64,000 nt of DNA from Eupeodes corollae (Eukaryota > Arthropoda > Insecta > Diptera > Syrphidae): assembly GCF_945859685.1 (NCBI RefSeq), contig NC_079147.1:80468315-80532314 (forward strand), given 5' to 3'. The stretch's first letter is position 1. Each line of letters begins with the position of its first letter. The position numbers were made by a program, and so were the translations under genes. Below the pieces are notes generated by a model. That model saw only the letters and a list, made by a program, of their open reading frames with translations. It had not been told where the DNA came from and ran no database searches. Positions 11,577 through 23,384 of this stretch are shown here, one piece after another.

Positions 11577-12310
11577 TTCAAGGAGGGGGTTTGTTCGTAG
11601 ACTACTACATTAACATGTGATGGTGAAGCGATCTTGAAGCTCGCCTCAGTTCTATATATACCTCAATCAATTTAAAACGAGCTTAATTCGACTCGATTCC
11701 GGTCAGGGATTGGAGTCGAGTCAAAATTTCTGAACAACAACCTGTGTGGAGGAGTTGGTTTTACAGATAATGCATTATAGCCTATTTATTTGCTTTTTTG
11801 TGTACAAAAAATATTGTTTTGTTTTAATCAAATTACAAATATGGGCCATTTGGTATTTAAGAAAGTGCTGTCAAACTTAATCATTTTTAAATCTTCTTGT
11901 GCGGTGGAAACACCAAAAAGATTTATTTAATCTTAACTGAGATAAACCTTTAGTGGAACCATAGAAACTTTTCTAATGTTTTTCTTGCAAAATAAGCCCA
12001 GTTACTCCATTTTCGCTAAGAAAACTAAATAATATCAACAGTAATACATTGAATTTATTCCCCAATGGAAAACACATGATTCCAAATGCACAATTACTCA
12101 ACGAACACATCCATCGAGATACAAATTCAATATCAACATTTGAGAACGAAATCACATAAGATCCATTCGAGACTCGTATAAATGTCAAAAACTCATCTCT
12201 AGTAAGATTCTCCTCTCACTTGTATCGCTAGTATTCATACTATGGATAATGTTTTTGTTATTTGTGTAAAATCTTACTATACTATTGATAGATTTTCCAA
12301 AAAAAAACAC
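11577..12310 (-). repeat. dispersed repeat, copy 1 (probable 3' end of the 12.3-13.7 kb retrotransposon)
   Basis: The segment is repeated at 30050-30793 in the same orientation, diverged by substitutions and small indels. It begins with GGAGGGGGTTTGTTCGTAGA and includes AATCATTTTTAAATCTTCTT and TGGAAAACACATGATTCCAA. On the minus strand it runs on directly from the C-terminus of the retrotransposon relic at 12.27-13.74 kb, so it is best explained as that family's 3' untranslated region. The 30 kb copy would then be a strongly 5'-truncated insertion. No poly(A) or tandem tail is obvious. Confidence 0.65.
11973..12188 (-). CDS. small open frame conserved with the 30 kb repeat copy
   Basis: Seventy-one codons starting MTFIRVSNGSYV, with FVSRWMCSLSNCAFGIMCF and PLGNKFNVLL. 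The partner at 30330-30653 starts MTFIRVLNGSYVFSFFNV and carries the same FVSRW.CSLS.CAFGIMCFPLG core. Three length differences between the copies in this interval are 9, 9 and 12 bases, all frame-preserving. No family was recognised; the core is Cys-rich and hydrophobic. It may be a real small protein of the element or only well-kept 3' UTR. Confidence 0.3.
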   Translation of the reverse strand: MTFIRVSNGSYVISFSNVDIEFVSRWMCSLSNCAFGIMCFPLGNKFNVLLLILFSFLSENGVTGLILQEKH

Positions 12311-13740
12311 GGGTAATGACTGGTTACAATTGAGTCTGGTAAAGCATTCCACTTCTGTGAAGTGCAACTAAAAAAAGAATCTGTACTTTACAGTACGTTA
12401 AAAATTGGGCTCAAGGGTAAATTGATGGGTATTCCTAGAATGTACGGGTATTACGGTTGCATTGTTTGAGGGGTGGAATGCAACTGGTGTTTTGCTATAA
12501 TGATAGACAAAAAACCTTGTGACGGTGCTCAAGAGACACATAAGTTTCAGTTGTACAACGGTCACCTATTATTTTTAAAGTATTCTTTTGAATTCGGTCT
12601 AAGAGACTCAAGTGGGTTATTGGAACAAGTGCCCAGATGTGGGAGTTGTACTCAAGTTTAGGACTAGTACATAAGGGTTAAAAAACTTCTTGCAACGTCG
12701 CGGAGAAAACGTAACATTTAGCAGCGGTTTTGAGGACTTCCAAAATCCGATCAATGCACAAAAGATGGCTTGTGATGTCACACCTAGAACTGAAAGCCGT
12801 TCAGTCTCCTCAATGCAAGTACCACCCATTGATAGTGAAATTAGGGAAAGGTAACGCTTTTGCGACAGGAGCTAGGATTGAGTTTTCGAAACATTAAATT
12901 TTGCATGAATTTTCATGAGTATCAGACAATGCTGTCAAGATCAGAATTTAATGAGCTTATCATAGGTTGATAGTCCACATTCGAAGAACAAGGATGAAAA
13001 TTTAAAGCGAATATCAAAATCTGAAGGTACTGTCATCAGCGAAAAAAAAAATTAGGATAAAAGTTTGAGACTAAAAATCATTTATAAAAATAAGCAAAAA
13101 ACGATTAAGACAAAACGGAGCCCTGTGGTACACCAGCGTTTATTATGTAGATATCAGATTTCAACCTGTCCAAAACTAATTGAATTGAACGGTCCGCAAG
13201 GTAATTTCTTACCCAACAAAGAAGAGATTCGTCAATACCAAATGGACTCATTTTTAATAAAAGAAATATCAAGTGCATTCATTTCACTTTCTCTAAAACG
13301 ATGTAAAGAATTTGTCCACTGTTTGGTGAGATATACCATGAGAGCACCAGTGGATCTATTGCTATCTATTGGTCATTAAGAAGCTTTTATTCTTAAAGAT
13401 ATTTTTTAAGCTGAAAATTGATCAGTGTTTCCATAAACTTGGAAAGATGAGACGTAAATGAAATTGGACGACAGTAAGATAATGTGCAGGATTCTCCTCT
13501 CCTAGGGACGGGGTGACCAAATAATGTTTTGAAGGAGTAGTGAGACCAGTAGATTAGGAGAGATAGAAAAGCTTGCACAGCGGTTTTACCAGCGTTGAAG
13601 AACACCTCTTCAGAACAATAACGGGGATACTATCCGGGCGAGTAGATTTGTGAATGTCAAGATGACGAACATTCGTCCGATAAGATCGTTTACTCTTTCA
13701 ACTTTTAGAGCTTCAAAAGTGATAGCTCCCCAAGTAGAAG
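12270..13740 (-). mobile_element. non-LTR retrotransposon relic, family N1, copy 1
   Basis: A decayed copy of the element at 37.9-40.5 kb. Matching pieces on the minus strand, in order: a segment like the finger region; YCRPISFTSHLSKFMETLIN with QLKKYL (13393-13605); the region before the YADD-type box; and MGGTCIEETERLSVLGV with RRCKKFF (12617-12829). It keeps the C-terminus missing from the 38 kb copy: LEYNSHIWA, SLEHRHKVFCLSL, and SCTSQKWNALPDSI ending near 12280. Many frameshifts and stops. The family belongs to the Jockey/CR1/I assemblage; clade not assigned. Confidence 0.75.
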
Positions 13741-14243
13741 ACTATTCATTGGACAACTCCATATTTGAAATATTTATATATGAATACACAACTTATTATT
13801 AGTCTACATTTTTGCATGTTTCCTACGCATGTTTTTATTGCGTCCTTGTTCACCACTTTATTTTTAATAATGTAGAATAATCAATCACATACAATAATTA
13901 TTTATATTTTTTTGCACAGTACTATTTATCATAAAAATAGAAAAATAAAGTAATATTTTAAATATTACATATCGAACTTCCGTAAACGGGAATTTTTCAT
14001 GTATTTATGTACTTAAATGCAAAGTTAAATGTTTGACATTTATTAATGTTAATTTGTTGTGCTTTTTTATTACCATTTATCTTACAAGTTCGAGGTAAAT
14101 ATTTAAATTAACTTTTATTGAAATTGAGAAAGGCGATTGAATGGAATATTAGTTGTTTTTTTAACTCATTTCAGTGATGAATAATTTAACGTTGTTTTCA
14201 ATATAAAATAAGTGAATGCTGTCTGTAAGTATTTTAAATAATA

Positions 14244-15420
14244 ATTAAACGGAAGGAGAAAGGGTACTAGAGTCGCCTAAAGATGATAAGGCAGCTGGCA
14301 CAGACGGGATACCCGCAGAGTTCTTCAAATAAATTTCCACCGAATTTAAGCAAAAACTGGCCCAAGCATCCAATATCATCTTAAGTTTTGCTGTACATCC
14401 CGAAAGCTTGGATGAGGCTATTATATGTTCAATACTTAAAAAGGGTGACCCAAACGACCCAGAAAACTGTAGGGGAATATCATTTCTTAATGCAAGTTTG
14501 AAGATTTACACTTCAATACTAAATAGAAGACTTATGAACTGGGTAAATTTAAACAACAAACTGAGCGAGTATCAGTCAGGGCTTTGGAAGGGTATTCTAC
14601 AGCCGATAACATTTTCATTCTTGGATGTTTAATACGAAGCAAATTCAACCGTAATTCTAAACTTTATACCTTTTTGATGGACTTGAAAGCTGAATTTGGT
14701 ACAGTTCACAGAAAAACGCTGATCTATAAACTTAACAACTTAGGTGCAAAAGCAGTTCCGTTTTTTGGAGCACAGATCTGTGGTGTTCGGAAATACGAAA
14801 TTGTTGAAAATTTGCTTCGATTCTTCCTTAGAAAAGTATTTCTACTCCCTCTAAGTACGCCTAAGTACATGTATCAATCGGAAAAACTGGATTCTACAAG
14901 GATTGGATTATCTTGCTGCAAATTGTAGTATATTTCTAGAACTGAATGGATGTCTCCAGATGAAAAAAGCACTGTACGAGGTTATCTAATCGATGGATGA
15001 AAATGAAAGGAACACATTTACGGAAAGGGTCATTTATTCGAAAATTTATTATAATCTTAATGAATATAATAACTTTAGGCTCGATTTTTAACTGAAGAGA
15101 AACTGTTGGAACTATTCTTAAAGTAAGAGGTGAACTTCTTAACATAAATTATATGTCACACAGAAACGATTTGGTTAATATTAGCTCCTTATGCAATTTG
15201 GGAGTGAACGAAAACACTATTCACGTCATCGGTGTATGTCCAATATTAAAGGAGCTAAGGAGACTATTTTTTTGAAAAAGCTATCTAAGCGAAAATGAAA
15301 CAATAAGTTACCTAAATGGAGAAGATTGGTTGATGATCCAAAAACTATGGAAGAAGAATCATAGATTTTTAAACTACCTTTTTTTAATTGTTGTGTCTAC
15401 TAAAAGTCATGTTTTTCTTT
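14244..15420 (+). mobile_element. non-LTR retrotransposon relic, distinct family
   Basis: The plus strand reads DDKAAGTDGIPAEFFK, then LDEAIICSILKKGDPNDPEN, CRGISFLNASLKIYTSILN, LSEYQSGLWKGYSTADNIF and LYTFLMDLKAEFGTVHRKT: the fingers and start of the palm of an RT. Most of the palm, including YADD, is gone. The C-terminus follows after a deletion: SHRNDLVNISSLCNLGVN with IHVIGVCPILKELRR, a Cys/His segment typical of non-LTR C-termini, and YLSENETISYLNGEDW. It differs from the RTE-like and N1 families. Several frameshifts and stops; clade not assigned. Confidence 0.75.
14408..14632 (+). pseudogene. RT finger fragment of the 14.2 kb relic
   Basis: An open frame of 74 codons (LKKGDPNDPENCRGISFLN and the LNRRLMNW segment). 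It is continued in another frame at 14584-14928, where MDLKAEFGTVHRKTLIYKLNN is the RT box A region, with E where a catalytic-box Asp or Ala would be expected. The frame change marks a frameshift near 14590. Confidence 0.7.
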
Positions 15421-16125
15421 GGATTTTGTAAATAAACTTAAAGTTAGCAAATTTTCATTTTTCAGTAGAAGTAATCAAAGTAATTTTGTTTGTTGTATGA
15501 TTTTAAATTGAATATAAAATTCAATAACATTGTCAGTTGGGCAGACGACATTTTTTTCATACCTTATTATTTATTCCTTAAGCCAAAAAATGTATATGAC
15601 AAGAACCTTAAAATTATTGAATAGGAATATTATATCTATGTATCTTATAATTAAAATAAAATAAGTTAAATTATTTTTAGGATTCTGTACAAAATTCTGT
15701 AAAATATATTTAGATTTATCGCAGATCCCGTCGAAGATCTCTTTTTTAACAAAAACATTTGTCATGATATTCGGATTTCGAGAAAAAAGTAACTCAAGTT
15801 GCAAACTATGTGGCGATATTAAATTTACAATTGGAGTTTTGATGGTAAACTTATTTATTGTTAAAATATTATCTTTTATACATAAAACAGATAAAGATGA
15901 TGAAAACGGATGTCTATCTATTTCAAAATAAAACTCAAGTTATTGCAAAAACACTCGTTATTACACATCTTAGTCGAGATACGGTGAGATGAGAATATGA
16001 CTTCAGTAGAGACTCAATCAAAGAACACGCACTAGCCTAAGCTTAGGAAAATTTTGCAATGTTCGCTTACAAAGTCCCATTGACGCAAAGAGTGACAATT
16101 TGATGCACATTGTGGAGTAGTGGCA
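15421..16125. other. A+T-rich stretch, no gene seen
   Basis: No motif or repeat recognised. A 77-codon minus-strand frame at 15571-15804 is low-complexity Ile/Asn/Phe and probably chance. Confidence 0.5.
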
Positions 16126-16515
16126 TAATTTTATCATTTTTCTATTGCCTTGAAATAAAACCAATTGAAATTAGGCAAAATTTCAAGAATTGGCCTTATT
16201 TCACTTTTGTAAGGTGTAAAAAAGACTATTTCCAACAGTTGGTCGTATTTCACTAAAACAAAGTGATATAAAGCATAATTTCTTTTTATTTCACTTTCAA
16301 CAAAACACTCAACTTCGCATCTAACCCAAAGCCTATAAGGTGCATACCTCAGTGTAAATAAGTTGGTCTTATTTCTCAAAATAATTTGGCCTTATTTTAC
16401 TTTGCGAAGGTGTAATATGACCAACTGCTGAAAATTTGCCTTTTTTGTAAAGTGCAATAAGTCCAATTTTTGAAAGTTGGTATTAATTAATTTGGCCTTA
16501 TTTCATGACACCCAT
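16126..16515. repeat. cluster of degenerate repeats around TTGGCCTTATTTCAC
   Basis: Variants of TTGGYCTTATTTCAC occur near 16192, 16240, 16362, 16386 and 16493, several followed by TTTG...AAGGTGTAA (16205, 16395). The units are spaced irregularly and diverged. It is non-coding and resembles the remains of an internally repetitive element. Confidence 0.5.
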
Positions 16516-18640
16516 TTTTCTTCCAAATTGAGACTAGGAACAACATTTCCATATGTAAGCCACTTTGTTTGTACTGAAAATGAAGAGATGTATTAGATCA
16601 AAATCCAGGAAAATCATCACCAAGGTTTTGGAAATTAGATTGAAGTAACGTTTCATAACAATCGGGAATATTATAACAATAAAGCCATTTCTTAAATTTC
16701 ATTGAATTATTTTAACTTTTATCTAAGCCCACATTTTATATCTTCGTTACCAATCTGCAATATTTCAAAGAATGACTAAAACTAGACACTTAACTTATGT
16801 GTTCATGATAAATTTAATAAATTTCGGTAAGCTGCAGCCAGCTTAGTCTCTTCATCATCTTCGAAAGTTGAATAAAACGTTTAACTAAATAAAAATTAAA
16901 CGAAAACAAGAAGAAGAATTGTCAAAAAAAGACCACAGACCAATCAGGGCCACAGTTCTTAAAATACCTATACCATCAAACCGAATTCAAACCAATTTTA
17001 TGAATTTGTAGGCGAGTATTTTAACTAGATGTAAGCCGAGCCCACAAGTCTATCTTAAAAATTCATGATCAAAAAATTTTGAATTTCTTTAAAACCCTAA
17101 AATTTTGAAGAGAAAAACAACGTACGACATATTTTGAAGACCACACATAAATTGATTTTTTTTAAAGTCTTCCAAGAATGAACAAACATTTTTTAAATAA
17201 ACAGAGTTAAATTTTTTAATTCCAGTGATTTTAGCGAAATTCATTAAAATTTGTTCACTTTATTTAACCTTCAAACTGCACATAACAATATTTCATGTTC
17301 TTAAACAAAAGAGTTGACGCAAAAACTTCTCATCCAAAGAAGGAAAAGAAGTAACAAAATTAGTATTGCAATTGAGCAAAACCGCTAATAATACCATGAA
17401 TATTTCGAAATATTTCTCATTCTTTGAATGACATACTTAACATAGCATAGCGTTTTCCTAGATGGATTTAAAATCATTTCAGTTTTAATAATATAAAATT
17501 AATTGGCACACTTTTTCCATTTGCAACGATAAAAATGTTCTAGAAAACTATGAACGTAGAATTCAAAAAAATGTATGTATATAAATATTTAAGCCTTGCC
17601 TTGGCATCACAATCATAACCACATTCCTACCCCAGTTGTATGTCAAACTGAATATCCACAGCAACTAAACATCTAACATTATCATATCTGCGCAATAAAT
17701 GCAAAAATAACGATGAATAAAATGAAGAAGCTTTAAAATTACCACTAAATTTCATATCATCATCATCGGAAACACGTCTCTTAATTGCTGCACCATCAAC
17801 ATTCAAAATGTGGCATCAAAACGGTTAGACAAGACACCAATCTATAAAATATACCACTATCTATCTAACATCCCGTAAAGCATCATCAAGATACACACAG
17901 AACCAACAACAACACCAAACTATGCTATAATTTTATTTGAATCGTAAAAAAAGTGAATCAAGGAAAATATATACAAAATCAAAAAAAAAAAAAAAACATC
18001 ACTAGCAGCATCACAAATTATTTTATAACATTTTCGCCTTTGGCAATATTATGGCCAACTTAAATGCATAAGACACCAGTTAAGCGAGTTTTGTTGTGCT
18101 CTTTTTTTCGAATCGAATCTGCCTCGCTAATGTTGTTGCGGTGTGTTTTGTTGCTTATTAGTTTAACAATTTTATTTTATTTTTGAATTAAAGAAGCCCG
18201 TTAAAAAAAAATATTTGCAATAATATTCTCAAAAGATAAAACTAGTTGATTGATTTTTATTTCTTTCGTTTGCCAATGGACAAAAATAGATCTGTCCACG
18301 AGCGTTGATGGGTCTGAATCTAGTTCAATAACTGATGTTGTGAAAATACTTTCCAATGATAAATCAAGGATAGTGTGAGGCTTTTACTTACATGCAATGT
18401 TAAGTAGTCCAATAAGGAGAAATGCAAATTCCTTGAAATTGATCATGATTTGATTCGTTTTCTTATTCTGTTTTATCAAAACACACTTTTAGGATAACCG
18501 AGATCCTTTTTTCTAAAAAATAACCTTTATCCTCGAACCGTTTTGTTTTTCAAAGCACTTCACTTTAAACTATTGATTATTTTATAACTTCTTTTTGTAT
18601 TTCATAGACGAATGAATATTTTTAAAAAACAATTTATTTT
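16516..18640. other. A+T-rich stretch, no gene seen
   Basis: No coding sequence, RNA gene or element could be supported. A short poly(A) run lies near 17980. Confidence 0.5.
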
Positions 18641-18719
18641 CTTAACCATGCAGAGAGAAAAATCAATCCAAACAGTTGTGACACCCAAACCACACTGAAT
18701 TGAAGATCTATAGTGATTC

Positions 18720-18960
18720 CAACAAGCAGCAGTAGGTACACCTCACCTCAGATTCGATCCAAACTTAAGATCAACTATACGAACGCCGACAACAACGACG
18801 GAGACTACGAAGCCAACAGTGACGATGATGACGACGATGTCTAAGAAATACAGAAGAAAAAAAAAATCTAAAAGAAAAGTCTCACCCAAGCTGTTGAAGC
18901 TGTTTGTGGTGTTTTATTTTTGTTCAGACTTCAGAGGCAAACGAATAATGGCACAGTGTA
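18720..18960 (+). other. local G+C-rich, GAC/ACG-rich island
   Basis: The block around 18780-18845 (ACGCCGACAACAACGACG and GACGATGATGACGACGATG) stands out from the A+T-rich flank. One frame is Asp-rich (DDDDDD) and ends in TAA. Another continues through a Lys/Arg-rich run (KKYRRKKKSKRK) to 19013. It could be an exon or a simple repeat; nothing decides between them. Confidence 0.25.
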
Positions 18961-19114
18961 ACAACTTCCACAACATTGCTATGGATGATTGTCGAACAAA
19001 ACGTAACTTATAAAAGTTAAAAGCCATCTTATTGTATAGCCATGGTCGACGATGGCTGTTGGTTTATGGTAGAACAGGAGAGGACTAGCCAACAAATTTG
19101 ACTTGATTAACTTA

Positions 19115-19210
19115 TCTATACTAATGTTATAAATCGGAGACTCAGTTTGTTTGTTTGTTTGTTTGTTTGTTTGTCCGCTCTTCACGTCACAACTGAGCAA
19201 TTTTATGACA
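19115..19210 (+). mobile_element. Helitron-like 5' terminus with (GTTT)n run
   Basis: The sequence TCTATACTAATGTTATAAAT is followed by AGTTTGTTTGTTTGTTTG at 19142-19172 and CACGTCACAACTGAGC. Many insect elements I recall as Helitrons begin with TC followed by a very similar segment, and the preceding base is A, the expected insertion side. No 3' end (hairpin plus CTRR) was found, so only a terminus is claimed. The (GTTT)n run could also be an independent simple repeat. Confidence 0.35.
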
Positions 19211-20181
19211 TGATTTTTTAAATGAGTGTAGTTACAAGGTTGAACTCTGTTGTAAGCTCCTTTTTGACGCTGTAAAATATGTAATTTCCAGCTAATTCGA
19301 GCCAATCTGTCGGTAACTCTATTACTAAGATATTCAATATTTTCTTTTTTTAGCAAAATAATTAGTAGCATATCTTTAGGTACTGCCTTCTTTTGGACCC
19401 ATCATCGTTGCCTATCATTAGACGTTTCTTATAAATACTTCCATTAACGCATGAAACTATGCTGAAACCCTATTAAAAATCAATGCCGAAGGCAATGTGA
19501 TCCTAACGGAAGATCAATTTCTCTGTCAAATAGCAATTCTAACACCAACAAACGATTTTGCTTTGGAAATAAGTTCAGGAGACTCAGGACTTACATACTT
19601 ATCAACATGCGTCTCCACCCAGCTCGGTCCTTAGCTAGCTGTCTCCAGTTTTGTTAAGGTCCTCTCCCACCTGCGTTTACCACCTGAGTCACGGTCTTCT
19701 TCTACTGCGACGCACGTCCCTCGGGACGAAGACCTACCGCGCTGGAGCGTTGATGTCCATTCACTCTATATGCCACAGCCATCCAAGTCGTTATACTTTA
19801 AATTTGTTAACCAGGACAGTGTCCCTGTATAGCCCGTACAGTTCGTCGTTGTATTTTCTCCTCCATTCTCCATCTATGTAGACGGGTCCAAAGATCACCC
19901 AAAGAATTTTTTTATCGAAGCTTTCTTAGACGCTCTCTTACCTTTCTTTGACAGGGTCCAGGCTTTAGCGCCATAGATGAGAACCGGGATGATAGAGGTC
20001 TTTGCTACTCAATAGATAGACAAAGTCCTCTACCACCTCAAAGCTTCAGCTGTTCATGTTGACGTTTTGTCCAAAACGTCGTCGTTCAAATGTTATTTTT
20101 TGACAACAGCATCTACTTGGTCTTGCCCTCATTGACCACTAAACCCATCTTCTTGGCTTCCGTCGCAATGCTCAAAAACGC

Positions 20182-20558
20182 TCAACTGACATCACACTTT
20201 GATCTTCTAACTATGTCAATATCATCTGCGTATCCGAGTAATTGGATGGATCTTTGGAAGATTGTGCCTCTAGTGTTGACGGTTGAGTTTTGCACAATTC
20301 TTTCCAGAACGTTATTGAAGAAGTCGCATGACAGTGCATAGCCTTGTCTAGAACAAATGCATCCGTAGGATCTGTTCCAACCTTGATAGAGCAGCGTGCA
20401 TTCCCCATCTTCATTCTGCACAAAAGGATAAGTTTGGCAGGGATGCCAAAACTAGACATTGCTCTGTAGAGCTCTTCTCTATAGATGCTGTCATACGTGG
20501 TTTTAAAATCGATAAAGAGATGGTGGGTATTTGAATTTAATCTGTTTTTTTCCAACAT
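20182..20558 (-). pseudogene. RT palm fragments of copy B
   Basis: Two overlapping open frames: 20211-20558 (115 codons, LEKNRLNSNTHHLFIDFKTTY onward) and 20182-20421 (79 codons, containing RQGYALSCDFF and QLLGYADDIDIV). The change of frame near 20380 is a frameshift, since the protein is continuous in copy D. The catalytic YADD is preserved. Confidence 0.8.
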
Positions 20559-20740
20559 ATGCTATAACGTGAATATTTGGTCAATGGTTCACTTTCCTGG
20601 TCTGAAGCTACACTGACAAGTTTGACAAACGGCTTAAGGCATAATACGGCAGTAGACTGATGCCTCTGTATTTGGTGCAATATTAAAGAGTCTCCCTTCT
20701 TGTATTGGGCACACTATGCTGATATTCCACTCATCGAAAA

Positions 20741-21013
20741 TTAAGATATAGCTATCTTCACTTCGTCTAGGTCGGATAGGCAGAATTGTTGAACTGCGTC
20801 ACCTAGGTTGAGTGGTTCTATCTCCCTTACAGCGGAATTCAATTCGTCATTGCCGTTATATAATTTCGAGAAGTGATCTTTCCATATTCTCAACATAGAC
20901 TGAGACTCAGGATGGAACACTTTATCCCCAGTAAAGTTCATTAACTTACTTGTTCTGTCCGGTGTGCCCTCACATAAGGCGCAATTGAAATAAGGCGTGC
21001 CAGTAATGATCAT
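20741..21013 (-). pseudogene. pre-RT and finger fragment of copy B
   Basis: Ninety codons ending in SDLDEVKIAIS. The core QSMLRIWKDHFSKLYNGNDE is almost the same as the corresponding part of copies A and C. The first ~30 residues (MIITGTPYFNCALCEG...) do not match the family and probably come from flanking DNA, so the Met is not the element's start. Confidence 0.7.
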
Positions 21014-21559
21014 GGTAAATTAAGTAAATATTCCTCGAATCACAAGGCAAACACTTAAAGTAGCGGGGTGAACCTCAAAAAACCTAGAGAGCATTAGATT
21101 TAGTTACTGTGTGTTTCTTTTGATTGTGGAAAGTTTACCAACTAACTAATGTAAGCTTGCACTTTATTGTCTCTTTGTTTCGGTTAACAGCTGGTATAGA
21201 ATAAATTAAAAGTTTTACGGCAGAATAAGTTTGTGCAATATTTAGTTCCGAAAACCTACTTAATTCATGTGTATTCCGTTTTTTTATGGGATAAAGGAAG
21301 AAGGCAATTTTGTTTACTTCCCTTTTTCTAATATAGTCGATTTCTTAGGACTATTCTTCCCAAAGTGCTTCTAGGTCTTCCGACTCTTTTTAAAAGTATG
21401 CTCGGATTACATTACCATTTGGATGGGTGTGTCCGATTTTCTGTCACAACTTTTTGGCACATTGGTGGTACAGATGAAATTAAATTAAAATCTAAAAACA
21501 TGTTAAGAGATGAACTTTACTTACTTAGTTCCTCTATCAAACATTGCACTACATTGCTA

Positions 21560-21915
21560 ATTGGATCTCAGGCTAGGTTGCCTTGAGATCGCCATTTCTA
21601 CCTAGTTCCTCAGACCTGATAAGTCCGTTGGGAACCCCTAAAGGGACATATGGCCTCTTCTACACCTACGCGCCATCGTGTACGGTTTGTGTTTCAGATC
21701 CCTCCAACTCCTGCCTAGTGATGCTGATCTGGCACGATTGTCCTACGCCGCCGCCATGTGCTTCCCGGTCGTCCAGCTCATCTTTCTTCTTGTGTGAGCG
21801 GCATTGCTTGGCCTGTATGGAGTCGTTACCTTTTCGAAGCGTATGTCCAATCCATTGTAACTTACGTCTTCGTATTATAGATTCTATAGGTTCCTGACCT
21901 GTCCTTTTAAAGATG
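21560..21915 (-). pseudogene. C-terminal fragment of another non-LTR retrotransposon
   Basis: On the minus strand PIESIIRRRKLQWIGHTLRK, then GNDSIQAKQCRSHKKK. The ..RRRKLQWIGHTLRKG.. motif is typical of the region after the RT in RTE/L1-like elements and differs from the RWLGHVERMD motif of copies A-D. The region is more G+C-rich than its surroundings. No RT domain is attached. Confidence 0.6.
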
Positions 21916-22369
21916 AAGAGAGAGCTAACTGTTTTTTGGAAAATTGTAGGTTATAAAAGGATGTTGGTTCCCGAAAAAAGCCATCAACGTAATTTCTCTT
22001 AGTCGCTGAAAGAAATTTGTTAAAAATTTAAATTAAAAAACCTCCCGGGAACCGAAAAGTTAAACTCATTATAAGGGTTATTCTTGTATTTTTTTATTTG
22101 TTTGTTAAAAAAATTATAAACTGGATTTTATAACATCTCAAAAACATTGTTGTCTTCAAGCTGAGGTACAGTGGTTCCCACGATACATGAAAAATCAATG
22201 TTCGCGATGCATTTTCTCCAAGAAAATGTTTGGAGAGTGCATAACTTTATAACCATTTAGTACTACATTTAAAAACGTTTTTATTTTAAATAAGTTAAAA
22301 AACGATTAAAGCCATTAAACAGCAAATTAATATTAAAAACAAAAGCTACTCTATTATTTAACCCCTCAC

Positions 22370-22600
22370 TCTCAATCGGGAACTTATTATTTGGTACTTA
22401 GTGTTTTTAGCATTCTTCAGGGCTTATTTTTTGCTTTTCTTCTTAAAGGCACGTTTTAAGGTCATGATTTTTTATTAAGTTCTTTTGGGCAACCCAACGT
22501 TCCAGTTCATTCCATATATGCTCGATTACATTTAGGTGAGGTAACTTTTTCTGCTTTGGTAAGCACTTTAGGGTTGTTATTCAATAACTGTGAACTTTCA
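22370..22600 (-). pseudogene. Tc1-type transposase C-terminal relic
   Basis: The minus strand reads LPHLNVIEHIWNELERWVAQ, then KNLIKNHDLKTCL and later ISPEE. This corresponds to the PDLNPIEH.WNELERR block of Tc1-like transposases, which carries the last acidic catalytic residue; the Glu of VIEH is present. Upstream parts toward 22780 are not readable with confidence. Only the C-terminal third is recognised. Confidence 0.65.
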
Positions 22601-22890
22601 TAAATATTGTCTATTGCTACATTGCATAAGATTAAAATACAATTATTTTGTGTTAAATAAAGTTTTCAACTAACTTAACTACATTGCATAACTTTTGCTG
22701 TTTCATGTACTGATTTACCGTCCTGGCTATGAAACATAACCGAATTTTGCATTTCAAAAGACTCTTAGTAACCCTTTTTGGTGTCATTTCGACGTAGAGC
22801 AGAAGACATTAAATGTTAATACAAATTATTTCTTCTTCTCTCTTTATGGTAGCTCCCAAGTCTTCATAGTCTAGATATTTCAGGTAAGTT

Positions 22891-23169
22891 GTGAAAGTCT
22901 ATCATAGGCTACCCGAGGAAATCGCTGATCATCACCTAAAACAAAAGTTTAAGAAAAATGGAACAGTAATTGAAGTAGTTATCGGTCGATTTGACGCTTT
23001 ACTCAAATATTATCAAAGAGTTTTGATATTATCAATGCGGGATGGTCTAGTACGAAATTCTGCATGTTTAACGTCAAGTTTTAAGGTATTTTTCAATTCT
23101 CTCCTAAAAAGTTGTCTTGACTGCAGGTATAACTCAAGATTGATAATTTTTGCCCCTCATCAGGTTTAA
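22891..23169 (+). CDS. unrecognised open frame, doubtful
   Basis: Ninety-two codons starting MKVYHRLPEEIADHHLKQKF. The first 20 residues vaguely resemble the ..YN.LP.EI.....FKK.. C-terminus of some non-LTR retrotransposon proteins. The rest is featureless. It has no clear neighbour or signals and may be a retrotransposon scrap or chance. Confidence 0.2.
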   Translation: MKVYHRLPEEIADHHLKQKFKKNGTVIEVVIGRFDALLKYYQRVLILSMRDGLVRNSACLTSSFKVFFNSLLKSCLDCRYNSRLIIFAPHQV

Positions 23170-23384
23170 ATTTTTAGATCGATTATATTCTTCAGGCAAG
23201 TGTGCACAAAATCAGACAGACTTTACGAAGGGTTGCAGAAATTTTATCGATATATTGGCGCTGTTAGGAGCAATTCTCCAAAAACGGGGTCAGATCTAAC
23301 ATCTTTGTCAATAATTAAATAAACAAATAAGGTGACTCAACAATTTTTAGAAAACTGGGGCCTAGTGATTTACAGCTTTTAACC

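Larger units (their letters stand above)
19581..21015 (-). mobile_element. RTE-like non-LTR retrotransposon copy B
   Basis: The minus strand holds, from 21015 down: the pre-RT segment (SMLRIWKDHFSKLYNGNDE), DLDEVKIAIS, box A (FIDFKTTYDSIYREEL), SSFGIPAKLILLCRMKMGN, RQGYALSCDFFNNVLERIV with GYADDIDIV, and the C-terminal region to a decayed tail (ACTTACATACTTA on the plus strand, i.e. TAAG-like units at 19591-19602). It is the same family as copies A and D. The 5' end is truncated before the RT. A segment after DEVKIAIS and parts of the C-terminus are frameshifted or deleted. YADD is intact. Confidence 0.85.
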
